NCBI GenBank assembly: GCA_964592425.1
Contig: CAZQCG010000013.1
Location: 1 to 64,000, forward strand
From: Viridilinea sp964592425
GTDB lineage: Bacteria > Chloroflexota > Chloroflexia > Chloroflexales > Chloroflexaceae
Direction of reading: 5' to 3'
DNA length: 64,000 bases
The translations under genes were made by a program, and so were the position numbers. Below are positions 48,501 through 56,132 of this stretch, one piece after another. How positions within the stretch are numbered: position 1 is the first letter of the stretch; each line of letters starts with the position of its first letter. Below the pieces are notes generated by a model. It was not told the origin of the DNA, did not search any database, and saw only the letters and a list, made by a program, of their open reading frames with translations.

Positions 48501-50273
48501 CTACGAATGAGGTGGAAGGTCGCGCTGCCCGGCCATGGCCCGGCGCGTCTGCGCGGAGACGATTGGTAAGATCAGCACCGAGGGGTGCTCACGGTCGTGC
48601 AGGATAGTCTGCTCAGCCGGGGGGCCGTCCGGCGCGCCGGCGGCCAGGCTGCGCCCATCGCCGCTGTTGGCGCTCCAGCGAGGGTGGGCTGCGCTGCAAA
48701 GGTGAAGTCTGAGCCGGTGCCCGGCCCGAAAGCGCCTGGCTGCCGCCCCGAGATAGATGCTCAGGTGCAGGCTCCCGTCCGGTTCTGGCGCAGCCTGCGT
48801 AGGACTGACACGCGCCAGTCCCTCACATACATTGACACTACGCCCATCAGGGGCGACATCGCACAGTCGCCCGACAAAGTCGGTATGGGCCTGCGACGAG
48901 CGGGCATAGAGCTCCAGGCGCACATAGCCCACCAGTTCAAGATCATCTGCCAGCACATCGCCGGTGAAACAGAGCAGGTCGGGGCGGGCCTCAAGCACAC
49001 GCTGATCGCGAGCCCCGGCAGCCGGGCTCAGTACAGGCCCGCCCAGCGACGGGGTCGGCCTGCGCGGCTCGTAACGGTAGTGTGAGGCGCTGGGCGCAGA
49101 TGGTGGCTCTGCCCCAAGCCGTCCGGCTGGCTGTAGGTACAACTGCTGCGCCTGGGCCGGGGGCGGCCAGAAGTCCATCACATGCTGCTCGCGGGCGCCG
49201 GTGAGCAGCAAACGCACGGCCCGCCGATCCAGCAACGCGCGGTGACCCTTCAGATGAGCATCAAACCACCACAGACCCTCGCGGATGCCGTCGCCACGCA
49301 GGCGGGGATCGGTATGGTGGCGCGGCAGTACTGTGAGCGCAGGGTTCCGCCCTGCCGCTAACAGGTCACTATAGTCATCCAGTTGCTCGGGCAAGAAGAT
49401 ATCGTACCAGCCAGCCACAAGATGCACCGCCGCATCAACTCGCCCCAGCTTACGGTGCTGGTCGATGTTACGCCAGTAGGCGCTGTCAGGCGCGGTTTCC
49501 GCCAGCCAGCGCTGGAAGGCTGGCTGGGGCGCACCGAGGACAGCCTGGTCGGCAGAAGCAAAAGGTGCGGCGGACATGGCCGCACGCAGGGCTGCCTCGC
49601 GGCGTGGCGAGAGCACCTGGGCAAATGCACGCAGATCGATGCCGCGACCGGGGCGATCCGTTGCCTGTAAATAGCCACTCCAGCGCAGGGTCGATTCGTA
49701 GGTGAAGGCACCGCCGGGGTAGAAGGAGTGCGAGAAGCGTGCCGTCGTAGTGATCGGCACGAGCGCCTTCAGGTAGGGTGGTGCATCGGCGGCCACTGCC
49801 CACTGGGTATAGCCGACATAGCTTGCGCCCCACATGCCCAGGTTGCCCTCGAACCAAGCTTGCTCAGCGAGCCACGCGAGCGTTGCGTGTCCGTCACTGG
49901 CCTCGTTGATGAACGGCTCGAAGCGGCCTTCGGAGCGAAAGCGTCCGCGTACACTCTGCACGACTACGTTATAGCCACGCTCGGCGAAGAGCCAGGCAGC
50001 GACCATGCCCATGCGCCATAATTCCGAGGGTCGCCCATAGGGTGTGCGGATCAGGATGGTCGGGAAAGGCCCTGGCGTGCGTGGATAGAGCCGGTCGGCA
50101 TAGAGGGTTGTGCCGTCGGGCATGCGGGCTGGCAGGTCGGCCTCAAAGGCGACCGGGTATTCGGCGGGGCGCAAGCCAAAGGCGCGTCCGAGCAACTGCC
50201 GCTGCCCGGCGTAGAGCCCGAGTCCGGCCAGACCCAGGCCGGCCAACCCGAGGCAGGCGCTAGTCGAGCGCAT
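48501..50273 (-). CDS. CocE/NonD-family hydrolase (X-Pro dipeptidyl-peptidase-like)
   Basis: 590 residues from ATG 50273, eight bases after GGGAGG. It starts with a hydrophobic anchor (ACLGLAGLGLAGLGLYAG). The alpha/beta hydrolase domain has RMPDGTTLYADRLYP, ILIRTPYGR, VVVQSVRGRFRSEG and the nucleophile GMWGASYVGYTQ. The C-terminal beta jelly-roll of the CocE family follows (YVRLELYARSSQAHTDFVGRL, RLRLHLCSAAHPRW). Known members cleave Xaa-Pro dipeptides, cocaine esters or glutaryl-amides; the substrate here is open. A consensus promoter (TTGACA-18-TATAAT) lies about 240 bases upstream. Confidence 0.9.
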   Translation of the reverse strand: MRSTSACLGLAGLGLAGLGLYAGQRQLLGRAFGLRPAEYPVAFEADLPARMPDGTTLYADRLYPRTPGPFPTILIRTPYGRPSELWRMGMVAAWLFAERGYNVVVQSVRGRFRSEGRFEPFINEASDGHATLAWLAEQAWFEGNLGMWGASYVGYTQWAVAADAPPYLKALVPITTTARFSHSFYPGGAFTYESTLRWSGYLQATDRPGRGIDLRAFAQVLSPRREAALRAAMSAAPFASADQAVLGAPQPAFQRWLAETAPDSAYWRNIDQHRKLGRVDAAVHLVAGWYDIFLPEQLDDYSDLLAAGRNPALTVLPRHHTDPRLRGDGIREGLWWFDAHLKGHRALLDRRAVRLLLTGAREQHVMDFWPPPAQAQQLYLQPAGRLGAEPPSAPSASHYRYEPRRPTPSLGGPVLSPAAGARDQRVLEARPDLLCFTGDVLADDLELVGYVRLELYARSSQAHTDFVGRLCDVAPDGRSVNVCEGLARVSPTQAAPEPDGSLHLSIYLGAAARRFRAGHRLRLHLCSAAHPRWSANSGDGRSLAAGAPDGPPAEQTILHDREHPSVLILPIVSAQTRRAMAGQRDLPPHS

Positions 50274-50511
50274 CAGCAAGCCCTCCCTGCTGCGCACCAG
50301 ACGCAGGCTTGCCCTACCTCTGAGCGGATTGCTACCCAGGCCATCAGGGCGGGGCAGTTGCAAAAGTTGTTTGCCGTTCGCGCCAGGCAGGCTGAATCGC
50401 CCGAACGCTCGCCTCTGCTCATCTGCGGACGACCTACCAAGCCCATCTCCCTCTTCACCAGGTCGGGGCAATACTTGCGCAAAGCTTAAATTAACACAGC
50501 GCGTTATGAAA

Positions 50512-50541
50512 ATTATAGCAAAAGAGATCTTCATCTGTCAA
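50512..50541 (-). promoter_or_regulatory. Consensus promoter toward the CocE-type gene
   Basis: Minus strand: TTGACA (50541-50536), 18 bases, TATAAT (50517-50512), preceded by TGC (extended -10). Perfect hexamers. Confidence 0.75.
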
Positions 50542-50639
50542 GCCAGGCTAACGCACTGTGTCAGCCCGTGCAGAACCGCTTCTTCAAGATCGACCGCTCA
50601 CACTTCTACGCTGTGGAAAAGGTTGCCGATCGGTGCAGG

Positions 50640-50648
50640 TGCTACAAT
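50640..50648 (+). promoter_or_regulatory. Extended -10 promoter of ruvA
   Basis: TGC-TACAAT at 50640-50648, about 55 bases before the ruvA ATG. TTGCCG at 50623-50628 is too close for a standard -35, so an extended -10 is more likely. Confidence 0.5.
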
Positions 50649-50703
50649 AGCGGCAGGATCACGTGCAGCCCGCTGCGCGTTGGTGTCCTGATCAGGAAGC
50701 ATC

Positions 50704-51300
50704 ATGATTGCCACACTGCGCGGTACGCTGAACCAATCCGGGGTTGACCACCTGGTGCTCGAAGTCGGTGGGGTGGGTTTACTTGTCTATGTGCCGCGCC
50801 CGCTGCTGGCTGGCCTCGGCCCGCCTGGGAGTGAACTCTTCCTCCACACGTTGCTGATCGTGCGTGAGGACGCCTTGAGCCTCTACGGCTTTGCCAACCT
50901 CGACCAGCGCCAACTCTTTGAGCGCCTGCTCAGTGTGGCGGGGATTGGCCCGCGTGTTGCACTGAGCCTGCTCTCTTCCGGGCCTCCCGACGAATTGCGC
51001 CTGGCGATTGCCCAGGGCGATACCGCCCGCCTGGCTCGCGTGCCGGGCATCGGCAAGAAGACTGCCGAGCGCCTTGTGCTGGAATTGAAGGGCAAGCTGG
51101 TCACTGGTAGCCTGCCACCGGTCGCCTCCGGGGCCACGCCCGCTACCGTCACGCTCAACAACGAACTGGCTGAACTGCTCGCTAGCCTTGGCTATAGCTC
51201 CGCTGAGGCCAGTGCCGCTATTGCCGCCCTACCCGCCGAGGCTCCCGAAGAGCTCGAGACACGCCTGCGCCTGGCACTCCGCTTCTTCGGTAGCGCCTGA
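50704..51300 (+). CDS. ruvA: Holliday junction helicase subunit RuvA
   Basis: 198 residues, the usual length. It has an N-terminal OB-fold (MIATLRGTL, VGGVGLLVYVP), two helix-hairpin-helix motifs (LLSVAGIGPRVALSLLS and LARVPGIGKKTAERLVLELKGKL) and a C-terminal RuvB-binding domain (ELAELLASLGYSSAEASAAI). RuvA binds four-way junctions and loads RuvB. ruvB and ruvC are not in the window. A 7-bp hairpin (51307-51323) lies just after its stop. Confidence 0.97.
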   Translation: MIATLRGTLNQSGVDHLVLEVGGVGLLVYVPRPLLAGLGPPGSELFLHTLLIVREDALSLYGFANLDQRQLFERLLSVAGIGPRVALSLLSSGPPDELRLAIAQGDTARLARVPGIGKKTAERLVLELKGKLVTGSLPPVASGATPATVTLNNELAELLASLGYSSAEASAAIAALPAEAPEELETRLRLALRFFGSA

Positions 51301-51306
51301 GTCCTG

Positions 51307-51323
51307 GCTAGCGCCTCGCTAGC
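51307..51323 (+). terminator. Short hairpin after ruvA
   Basis: GCTAGCG and CGCTAGC around CCT, seven bases after the ruvA stop. There is no T-run, so a weak or Rho-assisted terminator at best. Confidence 0.4.
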
Positions 51324-51545
51324 GTATCCCCTCGCTGAGATCTGATCAGGTGGCGGCAGGGAAGAGGCCCATCCTGGATGCTCTGTCTAGCCTGGATGCT
51401 CCCTGGCTTGGATGATTCAGCCGTAGTTAGGCTGTAGCTCCCGGCGGTATACTCAGCCATAGTAGAAGCCATGACGCGCCGCTGCCCCCTCTGCGCCATT
51501 GGTGGTGCCGTGTGGGGCAAGCTTACGTTTGCGAAAGCATTGCTT

Positions 51546-52124
51546 ATGACAACACGCATACTGATTGCCGATAGTGATCCCCAGGTGCGTAGCAACCTGC
51601 GTGAGACGCTTGTTGTCCAGGGCTACCTGGTGGCGGGTGAGGCTGGTGACGGCCAGAGTGCGCTGAACTTGACCCGTCAGTTACGCCCGGATCTGGTCTT
51701 GCTTGATGCGAAGTTACCGCATCTTGATGGTTTGGCCGCTGCCAGCATGATCAGTAGTGAATTGCTTGCCCCGGTCTTACTCCTGACGGCCAGCAGTTCG
51801 CGTGATCTGGTGATGGCTGCTCGTGATGCCGGGGTGCGTGGCTACCTGATCAAGCCGGTGCGTGAGGCCGAGTTGATGCCGCTGATTGAGGTGACGATCG
51901 CCCGCTGGAATGATCAGACTAGCCGGTGGCGTGAGTTGCACCAACTCCGCGAGCGCATCGAGCACCGCAAGCTGATCGAACGGGCCAAGGGTTGTCTGAT
52001 GGATCAGCACAACCTTAGCGAGTCGGAGGCTTTCCGCAAGATCCAGCAACTGGCGATGAACAGCCGTAAAACGATGCACGAGGTGGCTCAAGCCATCCTG
52101 CTCACCCGCCAGTTGAGCGCGTAG
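51546..52124 (+). CDS. ANTAR-domain response regulator
   Basis: 192 residues from ATG 51546. The receiver domain has ADSD near the start, the phospho-Asp in LVLLDAKLPHLDG, LLLTAS and LIKPV. The C-terminal ANTAR domain reads LIERAKGCLMDQHNLSESEAFRKIQ. ANTAR proteins bind paired RNA hairpins in leaders and cause antitermination. No histidine kinase is next to it, and I found no clear ANTAR target hairpin pair nearby. The upstream gap holds three direct repeats of about TGGATGCTC (51370-51415). Confidence 0.9.
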   Translation: MTTRILIADSDPQVRSNLRETLVVQGYLVAGEAGDGQSALNLTRQLRPDLVLLDAKLPHLDGLAAASMISSELLAPVLLLTASSSRDLVMAARDAGVRGYLIKPVREAELMPLIEVTIARWNDQTSRWRELHQLRERIEHRKLIERAKGCLMDQHNLSESEAFRKIQQLAMNSRKTMHEVAQAILLTRQLSA

Positions 52125-52194
52125 GGGCCTCGCATTCCTGTGGCAGTCTTGTGCTATGCTCTGCCTGAGCATCCACCGCCACAAGGAGCCGCCC

Positions 52195-53376
52195 ATGTCC
52201 AGGCTCGATCAGCCCTTCCCTGCGCGCCACGCTGTCATTCTTGCGGCTGGCGAGTCGACTCGTACCCGCCCGCTGACCCTGCACCGCCCGAAGCCACTCA
52301 TCCCGCTGCTCGGTCGTCCACTGCTTGCCCACATCCTGGATGAGCTGGTTGGCCTGGTCGATACGGCGACATTGGTGGTCGGCTACCGGGCGGCTATGGT
52401 CGAGGCAGCCTTTGGCGAGCTCTATCGCGGGATCAGCCTGCGTTATGCCCTGCAGCAGACGGTGAATGGGACAGCTGGCGCTTTGCTGGCCGCTGGGCCA
52501 ATCAACGAGCCCTTTCTGTTACTCTACGGCGATAACCTGGTTGCCCATGAAGATCTTATCGGGGTCTGCCATGGGCGTTCTAGCGTGGCTGGCCTGCGGG
52601 TTGCCGATGCGCGGGCCTTCGGGGTGCTGCAGATCGAAGGCGGCCATGTGCGAGCCATCCTTGAGAAGCCGGCCAACCCACCCCCCGAAGCCCTGGCCAA
52701 TCCTGGTATCTACCGCTTTGAGCCGGACGTCTTTCCGCTGCTTGGGCAGATCACCCCTTCGCTCCGGGGTGAGTTAGAGTTGACTGACCTGATCGAGGCC
52801 CTGGCTGCCCGCGAGCCCGTGTATCCCCACACCTGTACCGGCTTCTGGGTGCCCGTCGGCAACCCCTGGGAGGCTCTGACTGCGGCGCTCTTTCTGCTGG
52901 CTCGACAGGCAGAGGGGGCTGCATCAATTGACCCCTCGGCAGAGGTTGCCGCCGACGCGCTGATCAGCGGTGCCGTGCGGATCGGTGCCGGGGTACGGAT
53001 CGCGGCTGGCGTGCGTATCAGCGGCCCGACATGGATCGGCGATGGCTGTCGGCTGGGGGCCGGTGCTGTGGTCGAGCATGCTGCCCTCGAAGCGGGGGCA
53101 CTGCTTGGCCCGCAGGCCCGCGTGTGCGACAGTGTGCTTGGAGCTGGCGCGACCGTTATGGAAGCAGCGCAGGTGCAGGCCTCCTGGCTTGATGATGGTG
53201 CGGAGGTCGGGCCGGGGGCCAGGTTGCTGGCGGCAGCTTTTGCCGATCGGCGGCCCGCCGCCGAGCTCCGTGGTATGCTCAGTGAGGCCCAGATCATCAC
53301 CCGTGGGGCCGTCCTTGGGTGTGGTGCCAGGGTGGCTGGCGGCAGCACGATCGTGCCCGGAACGGTGATCAGCTAG
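52195..53376 (+). CDS. Sugar-phosphate nucleotidyltransferase with left-handed beta-helix
   Basis: 393 residues from ATG 52195, seven bases after AAGGAG. The N-terminal nucleotidyltransferase has AVILAAGESTRTRPLTLHRP and KPLIPLLGRP, LLLYGDNLV with the metal Asp, and VGNPWEAL. The C-terminal ~140 residues have hexapeptide repeats (IGAGVRIAAGVRI, GDGCRLGAGAVV), a left-handed beta-helix. The layout matches GlmU-like or RmlA-long/archaeal bifunctional enzymes that make UDP-GlcNAc or dTDP-sugars. Its TAG stop is within the CTAG flank of the adjacent MITE-like element. Confidence 0.88.
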   Translation: MSRLDQPFPARHAVILAAGESTRTRPLTLHRPKPLIPLLGRPLLAHILDELVGLVDTATLVVGYRAAMVEAAFGELYRGISLRYALQQTVNGTAGALLAAGPINEPFLLLYGDNLVAHEDLIGVCHGRSSVAGLRVADARAFGVLQIEGGHVRAILEKPANPPPEALANPGIYRFEPDVFPLLGQITPSLRGELELTDLIEALAAREPVYPHTCTGFWVPVGNPWEALTAALFLLARQAEGAASIDPSAEVAADALISGAVRIGAGVRIAAGVRISGPTWIGDGCRLGAGAVVEHAALEAGALLGPQARVCDSVLGAGATVMEAAQVQASWLDDGAEVGPGARLLAAAFADRRPAAELRGMLSEAQIITRGAVLGCGARVAGGSTIVPGTVIS

Positions 53377-53504
53377 TACTCTGTCCCAGAAGTTCGCTGG
53401 GGGTTCCTGGGAACGCGGGCGTCTCGCCCGCATCCGGCCTGAGCGGGCGAGACGCCCGCGCACCCGGGTCACAACTGCCTGCGGACTTTCGGCAGCTGTA
53501 CTAG
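53373..53504. repeat. MITE-like element with CTAG flanks, copy 3
   Basis: CTAG at 53373-53376 and 53501-53504 flank a 124-base body starting TACTCTGTCC and ending GCAGCTGTA, with terminal inverted similarity (TAC..CTG.CC.GAA.GT.CGC). Inside are perfect 18-bp arms at 53414-53431 and 53443-53460. The left CTAG contains the stop codon (53374-53376) of the nucleotidyltransferase gene. It is non-coding and related to the copy at 11990-12112. Confidence 0.8.
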
Positions 53505-53639
53505 TACCAATACTTTACAGATAAGGATGCATGCATGGCTGAGAAAACCTGTCAGGTGCGGCCACGGAATGCATCAGAATGAGAATGATCATGGCTGGCC
53601 GCACCTGACAGGTTTCTTATTTGCAAGGTATTGGTACTA
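53502..53639. repeat. Second MITE-like inverted-repeat element
   Basis: Terminal inverted repeats of 24 bp (53502-53525 and 53616-53639, TAGTACCAATAC..., three mismatches). A perfect internal 20-bp inverted repeat lies at 53545-53564 and 53596-53615 (core CCTGTCAGGTGCGGCCA), around a 31-base centre. It abuts and overlaps the CTAG element by three bases. No ORF. Confidence 0.82.
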
Positions 53640-53688
53640 CTACAGCGCAGCGGTCTGGCATCCTGAAGGCGATGGATCGCTCCGCCGG

Positions 53689-53724
53689 GTAAGGGCGCAG
53701 CAGCGTCTGCTACTGCGCCCTTAC
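53689..53724. repeat. GTAAGGGCGCAG palindrome, copy D
   Basis: Perfect 12-bp arms (53689-53700 and 53713-53724), interior CAGCGTCTGCTA. Same family as copies at 10.03, 33.09 and 37.92 kb. It lies 60 bases beyond the superoxide dismutase stop and may act as its terminator. Confidence 0.75.
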
Positions 53725-53783
53725 GCCCCTCATCATCACCATTAGGAGGTCGGCGGCGCAATGTATGCGCCTCTAAGCCCACT

Positions 53784-54398
53784 TTACCCGCGGGCGGCGG
53801 CATATAACTCGGCCACCCTGGCCCAGTTGACCACGTTCCACCAGGCGTCAAGGTAGGCGGGGCGCTTGAACTGATACTTCAGATAGTAGGCGTGCTCCCA
53901 GACATCAACGCCGAGGATGGCCGTCTTGCCCTCCATCAGCGGGTTGTCCTGGTTGGGCGTGCTCATAATGCTGAGGCTGCCGTCGGCAGCAGCGACCAGC
54001 CAGGCCCAGCCGGAGCCGAAACGGCCCAGCCCGGCTGCCTTGAACTGCTCCTGGAAGGCAGCAAAGCTACCGAAAGCGGCATTGATCGCCTCAGCCAGGG
54101 CGCCGGTCGGCTCACCGCCACCATTGGGGCCCATCACCTCCCAGAAGAAGGTGTGGTTCCAGTGGCCGCCGCCGTTGTTGCGTACCACCATGCGGATGGC
54201 TTCGGGCACCGCATTCAGGTCGCCGAGCAACGCTTCCAGGCTCTTGTCGGCCATTTCGGGATGCTTGGCAAGCGCATTGTTCAGGTTGGTAACATAAGTA
54301 TTATGATGGTTATCGTGGTGAAAATGCATCGTCGCCTCATCAATATGAGGCTCGAGCGCGGTGTAGGCATACGGCAACGGTGGGAGTTCAAAGCTCAT
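53784..54398 (-). CDS. sodA: Fe/Mn superoxide dismutase
   Basis: 204 residues. Metal ligands are all present: His in MHFHHDNHH (H27), His in GGGHWNHTFFW, and Asp and His in DVWEHAYYLKY. It begins FELPPLPYAYTALEPHID, as usual. Whether iron or manganese is used cannot be told with certainty; GGHWNHTFFW and the FGSGWAWLV region suit either. GGAGG lies before the ATG inside the end of the upstream SufR-like gene; the two genes overlap by 11 bases and are translated from one message. Confidence 0.95.
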   Translation of the reverse strand: MSFELPPLPYAYTALEPHIDEATMHFHHDNHHNTYVTNLNNALAKHPEMADKSLEALLGDLNAVPEAIRMVVRNNGGGHWNHTFFWEVMGPNGGGEPTGALAEAINAAFGSFAAFQEQFKAAGLGRFGSGWAWLVAAADGSLSIMSTPNQDNPLMEGKTAILGVDVWEHAYYLKYQFKRPAYLDAWWNVVNWARVAELYAAARG

Positions 54399-55059
54399 CG
54401 GGGATTCCTCCGGGAGTGTTCAAATGGGAGAGAGCAATCCGATAACGGCAGCAGGACGCGCCCTGCGCCAGCGTTCCTTCACAAATGACCGGCGTACCCA
54501 ACAGGTCGGCGTAGAGGGTGGCCTCCTGGGTACAGAGTTGCGGATAGTGACGGGCGACACAGTCTACTGGGCAGTTATACTCAGTGAGCAGAACCGAGCC
54601 GTCACTTGCCTCGTCATACTCACACATATAGCCCTGCTCTGCCAGTACGGCTGCCAGGGCGGCTACCCGTTCGGTGCCGGGAGTAGTGCCGAGTCGGGGG
54701 CGCAAGCTGTGGGCCATTGCCTCGCGGCGCGCATTCAGCACCGCCTCGAGCCCCTCTGTGCCACAGACATGCTCTACGGCACTGAGGAGCTCGAGCGAGA
54801 GGTTGTCATAACGTTTAGGAAAACGTGTCTCTGCCTCGCTGGTGAGGGTATAGATCTGGGCCGGGCGCCCGATACTGCGGCGCAAACCGCTGATCTGCAC
54901 CATACGCTCGCCTTCGAGCAGGGCGAGGTGCTGGCGGATGCCAACGGCACCAACCTGCAAGTGTTCGCTGAGTTCAAGCGCCGTCATCTCACCATGCCTG
55001 CGTAGCAGTTGCAAGATGCTCTGGCGCGTAGAGCCCTGCTCTCTACGTTCGAGGCTCAT
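54388..55059 (-). CDS. sufR: SufR-like Fe-S-sensing transcriptional repressor
   Basis: 223 residues. It has an N-terminal winged helix of the DeoR/ArsR type (SILQLLRRHGEMTALELSEHL, VGIRQHLALLEGERMV, GRPAQIYTLT). The C-terminal half holds a cysteine set typical of SufR: YNCPVDCVARHYPQLC, then CEGTLAQGASCCRY, able to ligate a 4Fe-4S cluster. SufR homologues normally repress suf genes; none are in this window. Here the gene overlaps sodA, so it probably controls superoxide dismutase and itself. Promoter TTGACA-18-TATACT lies just upstream, followed by AATCTA direct repeats in the leader. Confidence 0.85.
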   Translation of the reverse strand: MSLERREQGSTRQSILQLLRRHGEMTALELSEHLQVGAVGIRQHLALLEGERMVQISGLRRSIGRPAQIYTLTSEAETRFPKRYDNLSLELLSAVEHVCGTEGLEAVLNARREAMAHSLRPRLGTTPGTERVAALAAVLAEQGYMCEYDEASDGSVLLTEYNCPVDCVARHYPQLCTQEATLYADLLGTPVICEGTLAQGASCCRYRIALSHLNTPGGIPDEL

Positions 55060-55098
55060 AGTAGATTGATTAGATTCAGCTATCGAAAGCGCTGTTTG

Positions 55099-55128
55099 AG
55101 TATAGCATCAGATTTTTTGGCCTGTCAA
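55099..55128 (-). promoter_or_regulatory. Promoter of the sufR-sodA operon
   Basis: Minus strand: TTGACA (55128-55123), 18 bases, TATACT (55104-55099). Between it and the ATG are two AATCTA repeats spaced by ATC, a possible operator. Confidence 0.75.
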
Positions 55129-55137
55129 GGCTTGGGT

Positions 55138-55167
55138 TTGGCAGGTGGCTCTGGCCCGCCGTATAAT
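55138..55167 (+). promoter_or_regulatory. Promoter of the FkbM methyltransferase gene
   Basis: TTGGCA (55138-55143), 18 bases, TATAAT (55162-55167). It lies back to back with the sufR promoter, with ten bases between the two -35 boxes. Confidence 0.7.
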
Positions 55168-55271
55168 ATGCCGGGGGCAGCGCTCTCTGCCCGCATGATG
55201 CCGTTATCCAGACCAAAGACCGGCCAGGTTTGGACAGGCCTGGATCGGCATCCCGAAAGCCTTCATCCACA

Positions 55272-56048
55272 ATGCCTCTTGCCAAGTGGCGCTACTATGC
55301 ACGCTCGATCCCGCTGATGCTGGGCGGTTTTCGTAACTGGCCCGCCCTTATTCCAGCACTGCTGAGCGGGCGCAAGCGTGTCGTGCAGATCGGTGCGCTC
55401 CAGTTCGCCTACCGCGATGCGATGGATCTCTGGACGATCAAAGAGACCTGCCTCGACGATCACTACCGTGTCGCCGGGCGGGGCATCGGGGCGGGCGGTG
55501 TCGTGATCGATATCGGGGCTGGTCTCGGTGATTTCGCTATTCTGGCGGCCCATAGCTACCCCGGGGCGATCGTCTACGCCTTTGAGCCCTTTCCCGAGTC
55601 GGCTGAGCTTTGCCGACGCAACCTGGCCCTGAACCGGGTGGCCAATGTCCAGCTTTTTGCCCATGCCGTAGGCGCCCAAAACGGAACCCTTCGTCTTGAC
55701 ACCAGCGCAGGCACGGCGGTACAGCATCGTACCATCGGCGACCAGGCCGGTGCAGCCGGGCTGACGGTTACTAGCCGTAGCCTGGCCACGATCTTCGCCG
55801 AACAACAACTGACCCATTGTGATCTGCTCAAACTTGACTGCGAGGGTGCCGAGTTTGCGATCTTGCTCAAGCTTGACCCGGCGATCCTGGCCAGCATTCA
55901 GATGATCAGCCTGGAGTACCATAACGGTGTGACCGCTCACACTCACCAGGATCTCATAGCCTTGCTTGAGCGGGCTGGCTTCCGTCTTGAACAGCGCAGC
56001 AATCCTGTTCATGCCCACCTGGGTATGCTGCACGCCTATCGAAGCTGA
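55272..56048 (+). CDS. FkbM-family methyltransferase
   Basis: 258 residues from ATG 55272 (weak ribosome site). The SAM motif is VVIDIGAGLGDFAILAA, followed by AFEPFPESAELCRRN and the FkbM signature LLKLDCEGAEFAIL. Family members O-methylate sugars and polyketides. The context of a nearby nucleotidyltransferase and glycosyltransferase-type membrane genes suits methylation of a surface polysaccharide, but that is inference. It is expressed from a good promoter divergent from sufR-sodA. Confidence 0.87.
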   Translation: MPLAKWRYYARSIPLMLGGFRNWPALIPALLSGRKRVVQIGALQFAYRDAMDLWTIKETCLDDHYRVAGRGIGAGGVVIDIGAGLGDFAILAAHSYPGAIVYAFEPFPESAELCRRNLALNRVANVQLFAHAVGAQNGTLRLDTSAGTAVQHRTIGDQAGAAGLTVTSRSLATIFAEQQLTHCDLLKLDCEGAEFAILLKLDPAILASIQMISLEYHNGVTAHTHQDLIALLERAGFRLEQRSNPVHAHLGMLHAYRS

Positions 56049-56132
56049 TTAGCTCGAAGGTGAGCAAAGCCCGCCCTGGCTCACACCCCTCCCGAACCAC
56101 TTACTGGTTCTGCATAACAACCAGGACTCCTC

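Larger units (their letters stand above)
50274..50703. other. Divergent promoter region between CocE-type gene and ruvA
   Basis: 430 bases without a real gene, although the minus-strand frame of the CocE-type gene stays open for much of it. It contains the two promoters annotated separately. If the TTGACA/TATAAT promoter is used, the CocE-type message has a leader of about 230 bases, for which I see no known riboswitch. Confidence 0.55.
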
